Of a stretch of 64,000 nucleotides of DNA, positions 37,749-48,451 are shown piece after piece. Origin of the DNA: JBCCDY01 sp039030555 (lineage in GTDB: Bacteria; Bacteroidota; Bacteroidia; Cytophagales; Cyclobacteriaceae); assembly GCA_039030555.1 (NCBI GenBank), contig JBCCDY010000012.1:1-64000 (forward strand). The letters run 5' to 3'. Position numbers and translations under genes: made by a program. A model generated the notes under the pieces. That model ran no database searches, was not told the DNA's origin, and saw only the letters and a program-made list of their open reading frames with translations. Positions within the stretch are counted from its first letter, which is position 1. The number at the start of each line of letters is the position of its first letter.

Positions 37749-40700
37749 CTTTTCAAAATTGTAACTGTACCCTCATACGTTCTTCGACCATTATCTAAGT
37801 CAATTGTATAAAAATATGGTCCAGCTGGGAGCTCTTCGCCATTACTGGTACCATCCCATAAACAATCAGACGAAGTACAGTCAAATACTCTAAGTCCATT
37901 CGTATTATATATCGAAATATCTATGATTGAGTAATTTTCTAAATTGATAATATCCCATTCGTCATTAAAGCCATCTCCGTTTGGCGTAAAAGAGTTTACT
38001 AAATCGAGTTCAGGAAATGCTTCTATCTCAATAACCCGATTGATAACGGAACTTGAATCCTCACCATCACTAACTAAAAAAGAAATTTGTTTATTCTGTG
38101 AAACTGAGCTTGAATTAACGGGGCTACTATAGGTTATTTGTGCTATTAAGCTAGCATATGCTGAAGTAGACCTAGAACCGAAAATTATTAAAGTTCCTGA
38201 ATTAAGGTCAAAAGAGGTTTCGAGATCTTGTTCTCCGACTATATCCAGTTCTAGTAAATCTCCCTCAATATAATTTTCGGAGATTGTAACTATTGCAGAT
38301 TGTATTTGTGTATCGTCAACATCACTTATTGTTATAGAATCAGCTACTGTGATTGGTGCATCTCCTAAACTATAGGCCAAAGGCACATTAGAAATATTTC
38401 CTATTAACGGTGGGTCGTTCACGGACTGTACCACAAACTCAATCTGAGTCTCTAATTCAGAAATGGATATACGGTCGCCAACCCTTACCTGAATCTCATC
38501 TATTCCATTGAAATTAGATGTAGGAATGAAAACCAGATCGAGGTTTCCAGTTAGATCAATTGTATCGTTTTGAGATAATAATTCAGAAGAAGAAAGTAAT
38601 TGTCCGTTTGACGGTAAGCTCTCCAGAATAATTCTATCTATCGGATCATTCTCATCATCACTATAATTCTGAATAAAATCATTCAATAAAAATGTATAGA
38701 TAGAATCCTCAAAAGTCAATATTTCGAAATCATTTAAGGTCGGAGGATTATTTAATTCCAGATTGAAGGAAAGTGTAGCTACGTCTCCTGACTGGTCAGT
38801 AGCCCTCAAACTTATCAGGTTATCAGACAATAAATTTTCCGGTATTATACCAGATATTTCACCTGAGCCACCCCCATTATTAGTAAAGCTTAAAAAATTA
38901 GGTAAAGACAAAACTTCAATTGAAACCTGATCTCCAAAGATGAGATCATCATCCTCTACCTCAACAAGGTATGAATAGTTTTCTCCAAACGATACCCGGA
39001 TTTGGGGCTCATTTCCTGAGAATCTTGGAGAATCATTCGTGTTTCTTACTTCGATTACAAATGATTGATCGACCTGTACACCTTCATTATCCTTAACCGA
39101 TATAGTTACGCCGGCATTTCCTACATTTTCATTCAATGGTGTACCCGAAAGCAAGGCTGAGTCCTGGCCTATTATATCAAGACTTAACCAAGTCGGAAGA
39201 CTTGAAGAAAAAATCATAAGATTATCCATAAGGTCCACGTCCGAAACTTCCAGAACGTATCTATATTCGGAATCCTCGTCTATCTCAAGAACCGGTGAAG
39301 AATCAAACACCGGTGCATCATTAGTGTTGATAATATTTAATCCGAAGGACTGTTCAAATGAAGCTCCATTCTCATCTTCCAGTTCTAAAACAATATTGGT
39401 TATACCTACCTCATTGTTTGTTGGTGTGGCGGTCAGTCGTAAAGAATCACTGGAAATATTTGTAGCCTGCAACCAAGAAGGAAGGGTTAAGGGAATAATA
39501 GTCGCATTATCGCCCTGATCCATATCATTTGCCCTGACTAAAAACTCATAAGGCACATCTTCAATTCCATCTTGTAATACTGTAGTAAGAAACTCCGGCG
39601 GATCATTCGTATTGACTACCTCTATGCTGTATTCCTGAGTAACACTTATTCCTGAAAGGTCGGTAACCTGAATAGTAACGTCATTGGCCCCCACATCTTC
39701 ATTTTCCGGAACCCAGACGATATCTGCGCTCCCATCATTATTATCGGTGAGCTCTAGCCCGGAAGGTGAGTTAATTAGTGAAAACGTTAACTCATCATTA
39801 GCGTCGGGGTCCAGAGCCGAAGCCTGGTAAGCATAAGTCTCATCTTCATTTACTATAAGTACTGGAGTACTCGTAAAAAATGCACTATCATTTGTATTAG
39901 CAACTATGATATCAAAACTCTGTATTTGAAAAGCGCCTGCCACATCTTCTATTTGAATTGATACGGCATTCACACCTACATTGCTATTTTCCGGGGATCC
40001 GCTCAGCTCACCCGTTCCATCTCCATTATCAAACAATGATAACCAGCTTGGAACATTTACTGATGACAATATCAAATCATCTCCAACATCAATATCTTGT
40101 CCTGAAATACTATAAATGTATTCTTCATCTTCCAAAACATTTAAAGGCGGATCAGATATAAAAAACGGTGTGTCATTATTGTTGGAAACCTCAATATCGA
40201 AATTCTGCGTAACGGTTTGCCCTACTATATCTGTCACTTGAACACTTACAGAATGGGTACCAACATCACTATTTCCCGGAACACCTGACAATAAAGAGGT
40301 GCCATCAGGTAAATTACTAAATGATAACCATGACGGAATATCAATTGTAACAACGGATAGTATATCACCTACATCAGGATCATCTACTTCAATGATGTAG
40401 GTGTAAGAAGAGTCTTCAAATATTTCAAGTAAAGGTATCGATGTGAAAAACGGAGGGTCATTGACATTATCGACCGTAATTACAAAGCTTTGGTCAACAA
40501 AACTCATAGCCAAATCCTGAGCTCTCAAAGTAATATTAAAGCTTCCCAGATCTAAATTAGTTGGCGTACCGCTTAATAGTGCACCATTGCTATTGTCAGA
40601 TAAAATTAGCCAGGAAGGTAAGGTCGCTACTGAAGAGATAGTAACTACGTCACCTAAGTCGGGATCATTTGTTGTAATCTCGTAGGCGTAAAGAAGGCCT

Positions 40701-43700
40701 TGCTGAGCAGTTTGAACGGGTGAAGATGTGAAAGAAGGTTGATCGTTTACATTATTGATGGTTAGCGTAAAGCTTTGATTTGTATTAGCTCCATCCTGGT
40801 CTGATACATTAAGTACAATATTTGAAAAGCCAACATCATCGTTGGAAGGTGTTCCAGAAAGTAATGCGGTCCTGTCTCCATTATCTATCAAGGTCAACCA
40901 GTTTGGTATCGATAAAGACGAAATAGTCAGATCATCTTCGAGATCGGAATCTTCCACAACTATAGTATAAATATATTCCGTATCCTCATCAACTGATTCA
41001 ACAGGCTCACTTGAAAAAATAGGGGTATCGTTAAGATTATTTACAAGAAGGCTAAAAACTTGTTGAACTGCTGCCCCCGACTCATCTTCTACTTCTAAGA
41101 CAATGGAAGCACTACCTATATCATCATTGGTAGGTGTTCCGAATAGTCTGCCATTCCCGGAATTCTGCTCGAAGGAAAGCCAGGTAGGGATAGTGATAGC
41201 TCTTAATTCAAGATTATCACCAACATCCGGGTCGCTGGTGATGATGGTATACTCGTAAAAATTGTCTTCACTTGCTTCAAAAACAGGATCAGACTCAAAT
41301 TGAGGAACATCATTAACATTTATTACTGTGATATTGAAAATTTGATCGGCCGTTAGACCAAGCGCATCTTCAACACGGAGACCTACATTACTTACTCCAA
41401 CATCCGTATTAGATGGTATGCCCTCCAATGAAGCGGTTCCATCACCATTATCTTCAATCGATAGCCAATCGGGAATTATGAATGCTATAATATCTCTTGT
41501 ATCCCCAAAATCAGGATCGCTAGTCGTAATATTATAGACGTAGGTTTCATCTTCATTAGTCGTAGTAAGTGGATTACCCTCAAAGGATGGCGGATCATTT
41601 GAGTTATCTACATTAATCGTAAAAGCTTGAATAACGGAAGCTCCGAATAAATCCACCACTTGAATTTCAACCTCGTTCGATCCAAGGTCAGCATTTGTAG
41701 GTATACCCTGAAGGGTAGCCATTCCATTTGCTTGTTCATTAAAAGATAGCCAGGATGGCCCACTTATCAAGCTTACTGATACTTCGTCTGTAGCATCAAC
41801 GTCATCAGTAGTTATATTGTAAGTATAACTAACGTTCTGAATTGCACCCGTTACCGGACTTGATGTAAAGAAAGGAGCATCATTTGTATTTTCAACAGTA
41901 ATATTAAAGCTTTGGTTGGCAGAAGCACCTATCCCATCCGTAACTTCAAGTACAATGCTAAAGCTTCCTACATCTTCATTCTCTGGAATACCAGATAAAA
42001 CAGCTTCTCCATTTCCCTGGGCTTGTAAACTAAGCCAATCCGGAATAGACAGTGCACTGATGGTTTGGATATCTCCTACATCGTCGTCAGAAGTATTAAT
42101 AATATAGGAATATAATTGGTCTTCCGTAGCCAAAATTATCGGATTACTCGTGAAAAACGGAGGGTCATTAATGTTATCGACATTAATCACGAAATTCTGT
42201 TCAATAGCAGCTCCTGCGACATCTTCAATCAAGAGAGATATATTATGAGGCCCTAGATCAGCATTTGTTGGAATCCCTGTTAACTCACCGTTTCCATTAT
42301 TGAAATTCGTAAAGGATAACCAATCTGGTATTTCGACCACGCTTAAAGTTCTCTCATCTCCAATATCTGGGTCAGTTGTAACTATAGAATAAATGTAATT
42401 GAGGTCTTGGATTGCCACTGGTATTGGCATTGAAGAGAAAGCAGGAGGGTCATTTGTATTCGAAACGCTAATTGTAAAATTCTGATTAACGTTTGCTCCG
42501 AGAGCATCTCTTACATTCAAAACCACTGTAAAATTACCAACATCTTCATTTTGCGGAATACCTGAAAGAACTGCGGTTCCATCTTCGTTATCTTCAAGGT
42601 CCAGCCAGTCAGGTAATGAAAGTGCTATAATGGTTCTTTGATCACCAATATCCGGGTCGGAAGTATTGATTAGATACTCATAGGTTTGATCTTCCATAAC
42701 ACTAAGCACCGGGCTACTTTCAAATGAAGGCGGGTCGTTAGCGTTATCCACATTTACAATAAAAGATTGATCGACAGCTGCTCCAGCCGCATCGAACACC
42801 CTGATAGATACATTATTACCTCCAAGGTCTGAATTACGTGGAATACCAGTGAGTAAAGCTGTACCATTATTATTATCTGTAAGTGAAAGCCAGGATGGAA
42901 GCAAAACCGGGATGATAGTGCGATCATCTCCCAAATCTATGTCTGAGGTGAGAACATCATAGGAATACTGTTGATCCTGTATTGCACCAGTGACTGGTGT
43001 ACTTGAAAAAAATGGAGGGTCATTCTGATTGACTATAGTAATTGTGAAGTTCTGATTAGCACTTAGTCCTTGAACATCCTCTACCTCCAAAACCACATTT
43101 GAAGTACCAACATCGGAATTTTCAGGGGTACCGTTCAAGCTTGCTGTTCCATCTTCATTATCCATCAGAATCAGCCATTCAGGCAATACCAAAGACCTGA
43201 TGACCAATGCATCACCAACATCAGGATCCTGGGTTTCTATAAGGTAATTGTATGCCTCATCTTCCTGAATGGAAGTAATAGGACTACTGATGAAAGATGG
43301 CGGGTCATTTGTATTGTTAACCGTAATTATAAAACTCTGAAAAGTTACACCTCCGTTAAGATCAATTGCCCTCAAAGACACATTATTCTGGCCCAGGTTC
43401 AGATTAGATGGGGTACCAGATAAGCTGCCATCACCAGAGCCTAAGGATTGGAAGTTGAGCCAAGAAGGCCCGTTAATCAATTCAAGAGTTACTTCATCAC
43501 CTACATCAGGATCATCCGTGGATATAGAATAAAAATAACTGACTCCCTGAACACCTGAAAGTGGTGGAGCACTTTCAAAAACAGGATCGTCATTTACATT
43601 TGCAACCGTAACTGTGAAATTCTGATTCGCATCTAGACCAATAGCATCTCTTACATTTAGAACGATTCCAAAAGATCCTACATCAGAATTCTCAGGAATG

Positions 43701-46700
43701 CCGCTTAATAGTGCCGTACCATCCTCATTATCGTTTAAAGAAAGCCAGTCTGGTATGGAAAGAGCAGTAATAATTCTGGTATCTCCTAAATCCGGATCGT
43801 TGGTAGTGATGGTATAACTATAAAGATTATCCTCAGTAGCATTTGTTAACGGAGTAGAGCTAAAAGAGGGAGGGTCATTCGCATTGTCTACTGTAATCGT
43901 AAAACTTTGTAGAACAGACTCCCCTGCTAAATCGATTACTTGTAGTTCCACATTATTAGGGCCTAAATCCAAATTTGATGGTGTGCCAAAAATCCTTGCT
44001 GTACCATTACTGAATTCTTCAAACGAAAGCCATAATGGCAGCTCATTAGCTATAATACTTCTTGAATCGGCAAGGTCGGGATCAGTAGTTACTACACTGT
44101 ATTCATAATCTTCACCTTGAAGGGCAACTAAAACAGGTGAACTCGAAAAAGAAGGTGCGTCGTTCTGATTTAAGACCTCAAGACTAAAATTCTGATTCTC
44201 ATTTAGTCCCTCTAAATCTTCCACGTTCAATACAATATTAAAGACGCCAACATCGCTGTTACTTGGCAATCCTTGTAAAATAGCTGTTCCATCATTATTG
44301 TCTGTGAGCTCAAGCCAATCCGGTATAGATAAAGCCGAAATCGTAAGTTGGTCATTCAAATCTTCATCTGAAGCCTGAATAAGATATTCATAATTTACAT
44401 CTTCATTGACTTGAAGAACTGGGTCAGAATCAAATCTGGGTGGCTGATTGGCATTTTCAACTACGATTTCGAAGTTCTGCAAGCTGAACGCATCTGAATT
44501 ATCAGTTACCCGAAGTTCTACAGGATTTGTTCCAACATCATCATTATCTGGTGTTCCTGAAAGAATAGCACTTCCATCCCCATTATCTAATAAATTCAAC
44601 CAAGCTGGGAGGGTTGGAGCCGTGATATTTAATACATCACCAGGATCATTATCATCTGTTAAAATGAAATAATTATACGCTATACCTTCGGTAGCTGATT
44701 CGTTAGCAGTACTTGTAAAGAAAGGGATATCGTTGCTATTGGCAACTTCAATATCAAAAAACTGGTTTTGATCATTTCCCTGAGCATCTTGAAGTCTTAT
44801 GAAAATTCCGAAAGTACCGATATCAGAATTCGTTGGAGTACCTGAGAGCGTTGCAGTACCATTAGAGTTATCTATCAACTGCAACCATGATGGTAGTGCA
44901 ATTGGAGAGTTAAAACTAAGTGCAGACAGATCAGCCGCTGTGATTAAATCAGGATCATCAGCTGTGATCAAGTATGAATATAATTGACCTTGTATAGCTC
45001 CGGTTACAGGAGTACTGGTAAAAATAGGATCATCCTGCGTAGGGCTAGCTGTAATGCTAAAGTTCTGTATCTCACTAGAGTTATCACTTGGAGAATTTTC
45101 TGGGCCATTATCAAAGAGTTGAATGGAAACATTCGCCTCTCCAAAGGCATCAGGGGCAAGTTCAAAACTTAAGTCACCGGCTTCATTAACTTCAGGTGCT
45201 TGAGCATAAGAAATGTTACCTGATACAGTACTGCTGATCAATTCGAAAGTAAGAGACTGTGTAGATTCATCACTTCCTCCCCCTCTAAAAATACCGGAAG
45301 CCCAGGAGTTTATCGTCTGAATCCCATCGTCTTCGACCAGGTTAATATCTACTCCTTTCACAAATTCAGGAGGATCATTAACTGCAGCCACATTTATGGA
45401 TAAGGTGACGCTATTTCCCACATTGTTTGAAGGTGATACATCACTCCCGTCATCTACTATGGTGATCTCGAAATTTGCAATACCATTGGTATTAGGGGTA
45501 GCATTGTAATTGAGACTACCATTAGGACTTATGGTGGGTGCCGAATCAAAAGTCAGATTACCAACTGTACCTGTAGAATTTACCAAAAATTGAATATTCT
45601 GAGCACTTTCATCAACTCCTCCACCCGGAATAATGGCTGTTGCCCAAGGGCTTACGATTACTGGATCACCATCTTCATCTATAAATTCATTGTTACCTCT
45701 CGCGAATGAAGGAGGGTCATTAACTGCATTTACAACAATTGAAAAAGTTTGAGTAGGACTTTGATTATTATTAGGTGGTGTGTCATCGCCATTGTCGAGT
45801 GCAAAAACCTGAATTACTGCCGTCCCATTTCGATTAGAAGAAGTCAGAAAACTTAAGTCCCCTGAAGCATTAATGGAAGGCTCAACTGCAAACACTAACC
45901 CACCTGTAGTTGAGACTACGTTAGTAACAAAACTCACCGACTGACTTCCTTCATTCGGGCCTGCGACAATATCTGAAATCCAATTCTCAAAGGTTTGTGT
46001 TCCGGCATCTTCATCAGCGGTAGCTGCTGTTCCCGAAATACTGAATGAAGGACGGTCATTAACCTCTGAGACAGTTAACTGAAATGTAGTCGAAAATTCA
46101 TTATTAACCCCCTGCTGATCGTTTGCTATGATGGTAAATTTCTGACTACCAGAAACATTGGGAATTGCATTTACCGTAACTTTTCCGGTCGCATTTTCAA
46201 ATAGGATATCAGCAAAACTGACAGTAGCAGGTGAAAGCTGATACGTAACAATTTGGGATAGCTCATCAAATGGTATTATTTCCGGTATGACATTGATTTC
46301 CTGTACTATAGCAAAATCTTCATTTACATTAATTTCACTTCGGTCCAGCATAAATTCCGGAGCATCGTTCACCGGTATAACCTCAAATATGAGGCTTCGG
46401 CTAAAGGTATTATTGTCTACCTGCTGATCATTGGCTGTAATAACAAATTCTTGTGTTCCGGAAGAGTCAGTTATTGCTGTAAACTCCACAGTTCCTGTAG
46501 ATGGATCAAAGTCAAGATTAGCGAAAGCAACTGAAGTTGGACTGATGGAATAAATTACATTCTGGTTCTCTTCATCTAGAGGAACACTACCTGGAACAGT
46601 GGTAAAAACTTCAGAGGTCGGAAAGTCTTCATCGACAGTAACTGAACTTCTGCTTAAAGAAAACTCCGGCGGATCATTTACAGGCGTAATGTTTAATGTA

Positions 46701-48247
46701 AATGTAGTCTCTGCTAAGTTATTTTCACTTTGTTGATCGTTTGCAATTACATTGAACTCCTGTGTCCCGGAAGAATCCTGAACAGCAATAATTTCAATCT
46801 CACCAGTACTACTATCGATACTGACATCTACAAAATCAATAGTTGTAGGACTTAGAGAATAAGTGACTATTTGAGAGGATTCGTCCAGAGGAATTGAACT
46901 GGGAGTAACACTAATGATTTCTGTACTCGAAAAATCTTCTTCGAGATCCAGAGTCATTCTATCTAGTGTAAAATCAGGTGCATCATTAACAGAGTTTATA
47001 GTCAGAGTGAAATCCTGAGTAAAAAGTCTGTTAGTTCCGTTTTGATCATCTGCTGAAACAGTTAAGATTTGGGAACCTGAAACATTCGGCATGGAAGTAA
47101 TTGAAACTTCTCCTGTGCCTTCGTTAATACCGATGGTTGCAAAAGTAATCGAAGGACCAATGGAATAAACAATATTCTGGCATTCACTGCCAAATGAAGG
47201 GACTATTGGTGTTACGCTCACTATTTCAGTTTCCGTAAAGTCTTCATCAACTTCAACAAGATTTCTACTCAAGGTAAATTCCGGAAAAACATCTGGTGCT
47301 ACCGTTACGGAAATAGTTTCAGCACCTCCTACACAGCCCTCCGCAGATACAGGTTCGATAGTATATTCTACAATGACGGGTATGTCGTTCATTGAGTTAG
47401 ACCAAACGTCATTTACAATCACATTTGCATCTAGTCCATTACCAGGAGAAGCATTTCCTGGGCCTGCACTCAAACCATTTGAATTTATCGAAATCAGATT
47501 GAATTCAGTAGCAGAAACAGAACCTGAGGTTTCGGATAAAACAATTCCTGTCAATTCCTCAGTACATATATTTACGGATTGAATTTCTAATAAAGGTTCC
47601 GGCAAAACATCTACTGAAACTATAAATACTTCTCCCGTACAACCATTCGAGGAAACTGCTCTTATTGAGTAATCAACACTTAAGGTAGTTGCGGTCTGAT
47701 TCCTCCATTCATCATCACTGATTTCTGTATTGGTCAAACCCGAGCCCGTTATAGGATTACCAGCTGTAGCAGTTAAGCCTCCCGGTATATTTATGTTAGT
47801 AATTGCATAGCTTGAAGCTGTGGGTGAACCGGTTCCTGTTGTTAAAATCAGACCTGATGCTTCATCACTGCAAACCTCAGCTGTAAGTGTCGGATCCAGA
47901 AAAGGAAGTGCATTAACCGTAATCTGAAGATTAAACACTGGGCTACTTTCACCGCTAGCACTAACTGTAATAGGTACAGATAATATACCTGAAAAACCGG
48001 AAGCTGGAGTTATGGTATTACCTGATCTCGAATAATTTGTCCCATCCTGAATAAAAAGTGTAAAGTCGTCCGGAAAAACATTATCAGGATCATTAACAGT
48101 AAGGTCTGATAAAGTAATTAATAAAGACTCCTCCTCACAAATGCTCAAGGTATTCTGTCCAGTAATCTCAGGCGCAACAAACCCAAAAGCTGTAGAGCTT
48201 TTAAATAAGACGCTGAGGATAAATAAGATTGGAGATAAAAACTTCAC
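37745..48247 (-). CDS. Giant cadherin/Ig-repeat adhesin with T9SS type B sorting domain (about 3500 aa)
   Basis: About 3500 residues. The GTG at 48247 gives a clean signal peptide (KFLSPILFILSVLFKSSTAFG); a GTG at 48271 would add an acidic MRDDPSIK start and is less likely. Two PKD-like domains (to about residue 320) precede four cadherin-like repeats (46043-47284), three longer repeats (45020-46042) and 22 repeats of about 95 residues (38735-45019), each ending near a V-x-N-x-NDPPxF linker. Two further domains lead to the type B sorting domain (NSFTPNGDGFNDEWDI, DCLWDGTSNG, GTVTILKR). The many Asp/Asn linkers suggest calcium binding. It is likely a long surface adhesin. Confidence 0.9.
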   Translation of the reverse strand: MKFLSPILFILSVLFKSSTAFGFVAPEITGQNTLSICEEESLLITLSDLTVNDPDNVFPDDFTLFIQDGTNYSRSGNTITPASGFSGILSVPITVSASGESSPVFNLQITVNALPFLDPTLTAEVCSDEASGLILTTGTGSPTASSYAITNINIPGGLTATAGNPITGSGLTNTEISDDEWRNQTATTLSVDYSIRAVSSNGCTGEVFIVSVDVLPEPLLEIQSVNICTEELTGIVLSETSGSVSATEFNLISINSNGLSAGPGNASPGNGLDANVIVNDVWSNSMNDIPVIVEYTIEPVSAEGCVGGAETISVTVAPDVFPEFTLSRNLVEVDEDFTETEIVSVTPIVPSFGSECQNIVYSIGPSITFATIGINEGTGEVSITSMPNVSGSQILTVSADDQNGTNRLFTQDFTLTINSVNDAPDFTLDRMTLDLEEDFSSTEIISVTPSSIPLDESSQIVTYSLSPTTIDFVDVSIDSSTGEIEIIAVQDSSGTQEFNVIANDQQSENNLAETTFTLNITPVNDPPEFSLSRSSVTVDEDFPTSEVFTTVPGSVPLDEENQNVIYSISPTSVAFANLDFDPSTGTVEFTAITDSSGTQEFVITANDQQVDNNTFSRSLIFEVIPVNDAPEFMLDRSEINVNEDFAIVQEINVIPEIIPFDELSQIVTYQLSPATVSFADILFENATGKVTVNAIPNVSGSQKFTIIANDQQGVNNEFSTTFQLTVSEVNDRPSFSISGTAATADEDAGTQTFENWISDIVAGPNEGSQSVSFVTNVVSTTGGLVFAVEPSINASGDLSFLTSSNRNGTAVIQVFALDNGDDTPPNNNQSPTQTFSIVVNAVNDPPSFARGNNEFIDEDGDPVIVSPWATAIIPGGGVDESAQNIQFLVNSTGTVGNLTFDSAPTISPNGSLNYNATPNTNGIANFEITIVDDGSDVSPSNNVGNSVTLSINVAAVNDPPEFVKGVDINLVEDDGIQTINSWASGIFRGGGSDESTQSLTFELISSTVSGNISYAQAPEVNEAGDLSFELAPDAFGEANVSIQLFDNGPENSPSDNSSEIQNFSITASPTQDDPIFTSTPVTGAIQGQLYSYLITADDPDLITAADLSALSFNSPIALPSWLQLIDNSNGTATLSGTPTNSDIGTFGIFIRLQDAQGNDQNQFFDIEVANSNDIPFFTSTANESATEGIAYNYFILTDDNDPGDVLNITAPTLPAWLNLLDNGDGSAILSGTPDNDDVGTNPVELRVTDNSDAFSLQNFEIVVENANQPPRFDSDPVLQVNEDVNYEYLIQASDEDLNDQLTISALSIPDWLELTDNNDGTAILQGLPSNSDVGVFNIVLNVEDLEGLNENQNFSLEVLNQNDAPSFSSSPVLVALQGEDYEYSVVTTDPDLADSRSIIANELPLWLSFEEFSNGTARIFGTPSNLDLGPNNVELQVIDLAGESVLQSFTITVDNANDPPSFSSTPLTNATEDNLYSYTITTNDPDLGDTRIITALSIPDWLSLNDNEDGTALLSGIPENSDVGSFGIVLNVRDAIGLDANQNFTVTVANVNDDPVFESAPPLSGVQGVSYFYSISTDDPDVGDEVTLELINGPSWLNFQSLGSGDGSLSGTPSNLNLGQNNVSLRAIDLNGGVTFQSFIITVNNTNDPPSFISSPITSIQEDEAYNYLIETQDPDVGDALVIRSLVLPEWLILMDNEDGTASLNGTPENSDVGTSNVVLEVEDVQGLSANQNFTITIVNQNDPPFFSSTPVTGAIQDQQYSYDVLTSDIDLGDDRTIIPVLLPSWLSLTDNNNGTALLTGIPRNSDLGGNNVSIRVFDAAGAAVDQSFIVNVDNANDPPSFESSPVLSVMEDQTYEYLINTSDPDIGDQRTIIALSLPDWLDLEDNEDGTAVLSGIPQNEDVGNFTVVLNVRDALGANVNQNFTISVSNTNDPPAFSSMPIPVAIQDLNYIYSIVTTDPDIGDERTLSVVEIPDWLSFTNFNNGNGELTGIPTNADLGPHNISLLIEDVAGAAIEQNFVINVDNINDPPFFTSNPIILATEDQLYSYIINTSDDDVGDIQTISALSIPDWLSLQAQGNGEAVLSGIPENEDVGSFSIVLEVTDGIGASANQSFNITVENTNDAPFFTSSPVTGAIQNVSYTYNITTDDVDATDEVSVSLISGPSWLSFNEQANGMATLQGIPTNADLGSNEVEIQVVDLFGASVIQAFTINVDNSNDPPSFEGNPLTTTNEDETYVYNITTSDPDFGDTRDIIAFIIPDWLSIEDNGDGTASLEGIPSNTDVGVSNVGLRVEDALGLTADQIFNITVINVNDVPQFESDPVFEASEDNFYEYTIITSDPDVGDNLELRAITIPTWLSFEQNSGNGRLFGTPTNDDIGSASIVLEVEDESGAAVQQVFSLLVNNLNDTPIFSSEPVESVDEDTEYIYTIVVEDSDLEDDLTISSLSIPNWLTLIDNGDRTALLSGTPSNDDVGFSNIVLNVSDQDGANTNQSFTLTINNVNDQPSFTSSPVQTAQQGLLYAYEITTNDPDLGDVVTISSVATLPSWLILSDNSNGALLSGTPTNLDLGSFNITLRAQDLAMSFVDQSFVITVDNVNDPPFFTSIPLLEIFEDSSYTYIIEVDDPDVGDILSVVTIDIPSWLSFSNLPDGTSLLSGVPGNSDVGTHSVSVQVTDIVGQTVTQNFDIEVSNNNDTPFFISDPPLNVLEDEEYIYSISGQDIDVGDDLILSSVNVPSWLSLFDNGDGTGELSGSPENSNVGVNAVSIQIEDVAGAFQIQSFDIIVANTNDSAFFTSTPVLIVNEDETYAYQASALDPDANDELTFSLINSPSGLELTDNNDGSADIVWVPENEDVGANDVTIQVTDLSGISVTQEYSIEVVNTNDPPEFLTTVLQDGIEDVPYEFLVRANDMDQGDNATIIPLTLPSWLQATNISSDSLRLTATPTNNEVGITNIVLELEDENGASFEQSFGLNIINTNDAPVFDSSPVLEIDEDSEYRYVLEVSDVDLMDNLMIFSSSLPTWLSLDIIGQDSALLSGTPLNENVGNAGVTISVKDNEGVQVDQSFVIEVRNTNDSPRFSGNEPQIRVSFGENYSYLVEVEDDDLIFGDQVSIEVLSLPNFLSFTNNGGGSGEISGIIPENLLSDNLISLRATDQSGDVATLSFNLELNNPPTLNDFEILTFEDSIYTFLLNDFIQNYSDDENDPIDRIILESLPSNGQLLSSSELLSQNDTIDLTGNLDLVFIPTSNFNGIDEIQVRVGDRISISELETQIEFVVQSVNDPPLIGNISNVPLAYSLGDAPITVADSITISDVDDTQIQSAIVTISENYIEGDLLELDIVGEQDLETSFDLNSGTLIIFGSRSTSAYASLIAQITYSSPVNSSSVSQNKQISFLVSDGEDSSSVINRVIEIEAFPELDLVNSFTPNGDGFNDEWDIINLENYSIIDISIYNTNGLRVFDCTSSDCLWDGTSNGEELPAGPYFYTIDLDNGRRTYEGTVTILKR
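38735..45019 (-). repeat. 22 tandem He_PIG/Ig-like repeats of about 95 aa in the giant adhesin
   Basis: 22 units can be counted, each with a Y-x-Y near the start, a DPD-x-GD core, an IPDWL or LPSWL strand, a GTA-x-LSG-x-P-x-N turn and an NDPPxF linker. Units 3-17 alternate between two kinds. One has an ED-x-x-Y start, a DVG turn and an NQ-x-F end; the other has an IQG/IQD start, a DLG turn and a QSF-VDN end. The alternation points to duplication of a two-domain unit of about 190 residues (570 bases). Unit 14 is intermediate, and units 1-2 and 18-22 are more diverged. Confidence 0.85.
45020..46042 (-). repeat. Three tandem ~114-aa cadherin-like repeats in the giant adhesin
   Basis: Three units, each with an EDxGxQ/P start, a W-x-S or W-A segment, a G-x-DES-Q-x-x-F stretch and a closing S-I/V-x-VNDPPxF linker. 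They are longer and clearly different from the 95-residue units that follow. Confidence 0.75.
46043..47284 (-). repeat. Four tandem ~104-aa cadherin-like repeats in the giant adhesin
   Basis: Four units, each with PEF-x-LDRS or LSR at the start, a V-x-EDF segment, a D-E-x-x-Q-x-V-x-YS/QLSP motif, STG-x-V/I-EI strands, SGTQ/SGSQ and ANDQQ before the VNDxPEF linker. They resemble calcium-binding cadherin-like domains. Confidence 0.75.
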
Positions 48248-48451
48248 TTTGATCGATGGATCGTCACGCACAAAATTTCCATAAAGATTCTAAAAAGACG
48301 AATTCCATAATTGGACAAACTCAAAATTAATAAAATCTCCTCTGATAAATTGATATTTATTATAAGAATTCTTCAATTCTTAAATATTCGCCTTTATCGC
48401 TCTATTTCTAACCATGACTCTCTATTTTAGCGACTCTTTGATAAGAATAGA

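Noticed and set aside
44448..44672. Plus-strand ORFs inside the giant adhesin (also 43884, 44799, 41916, 39324)
   Set aside because: They recur at repeat period and are antisense shadows of the repeats, with low-complexity Ser/Pro-rich products.
38735..45019. CRISPR-like periodicity
   Set aside because: The period is about 285 bases, in frame, and the units are diverged protein domains, not short identical repeats with spacers.
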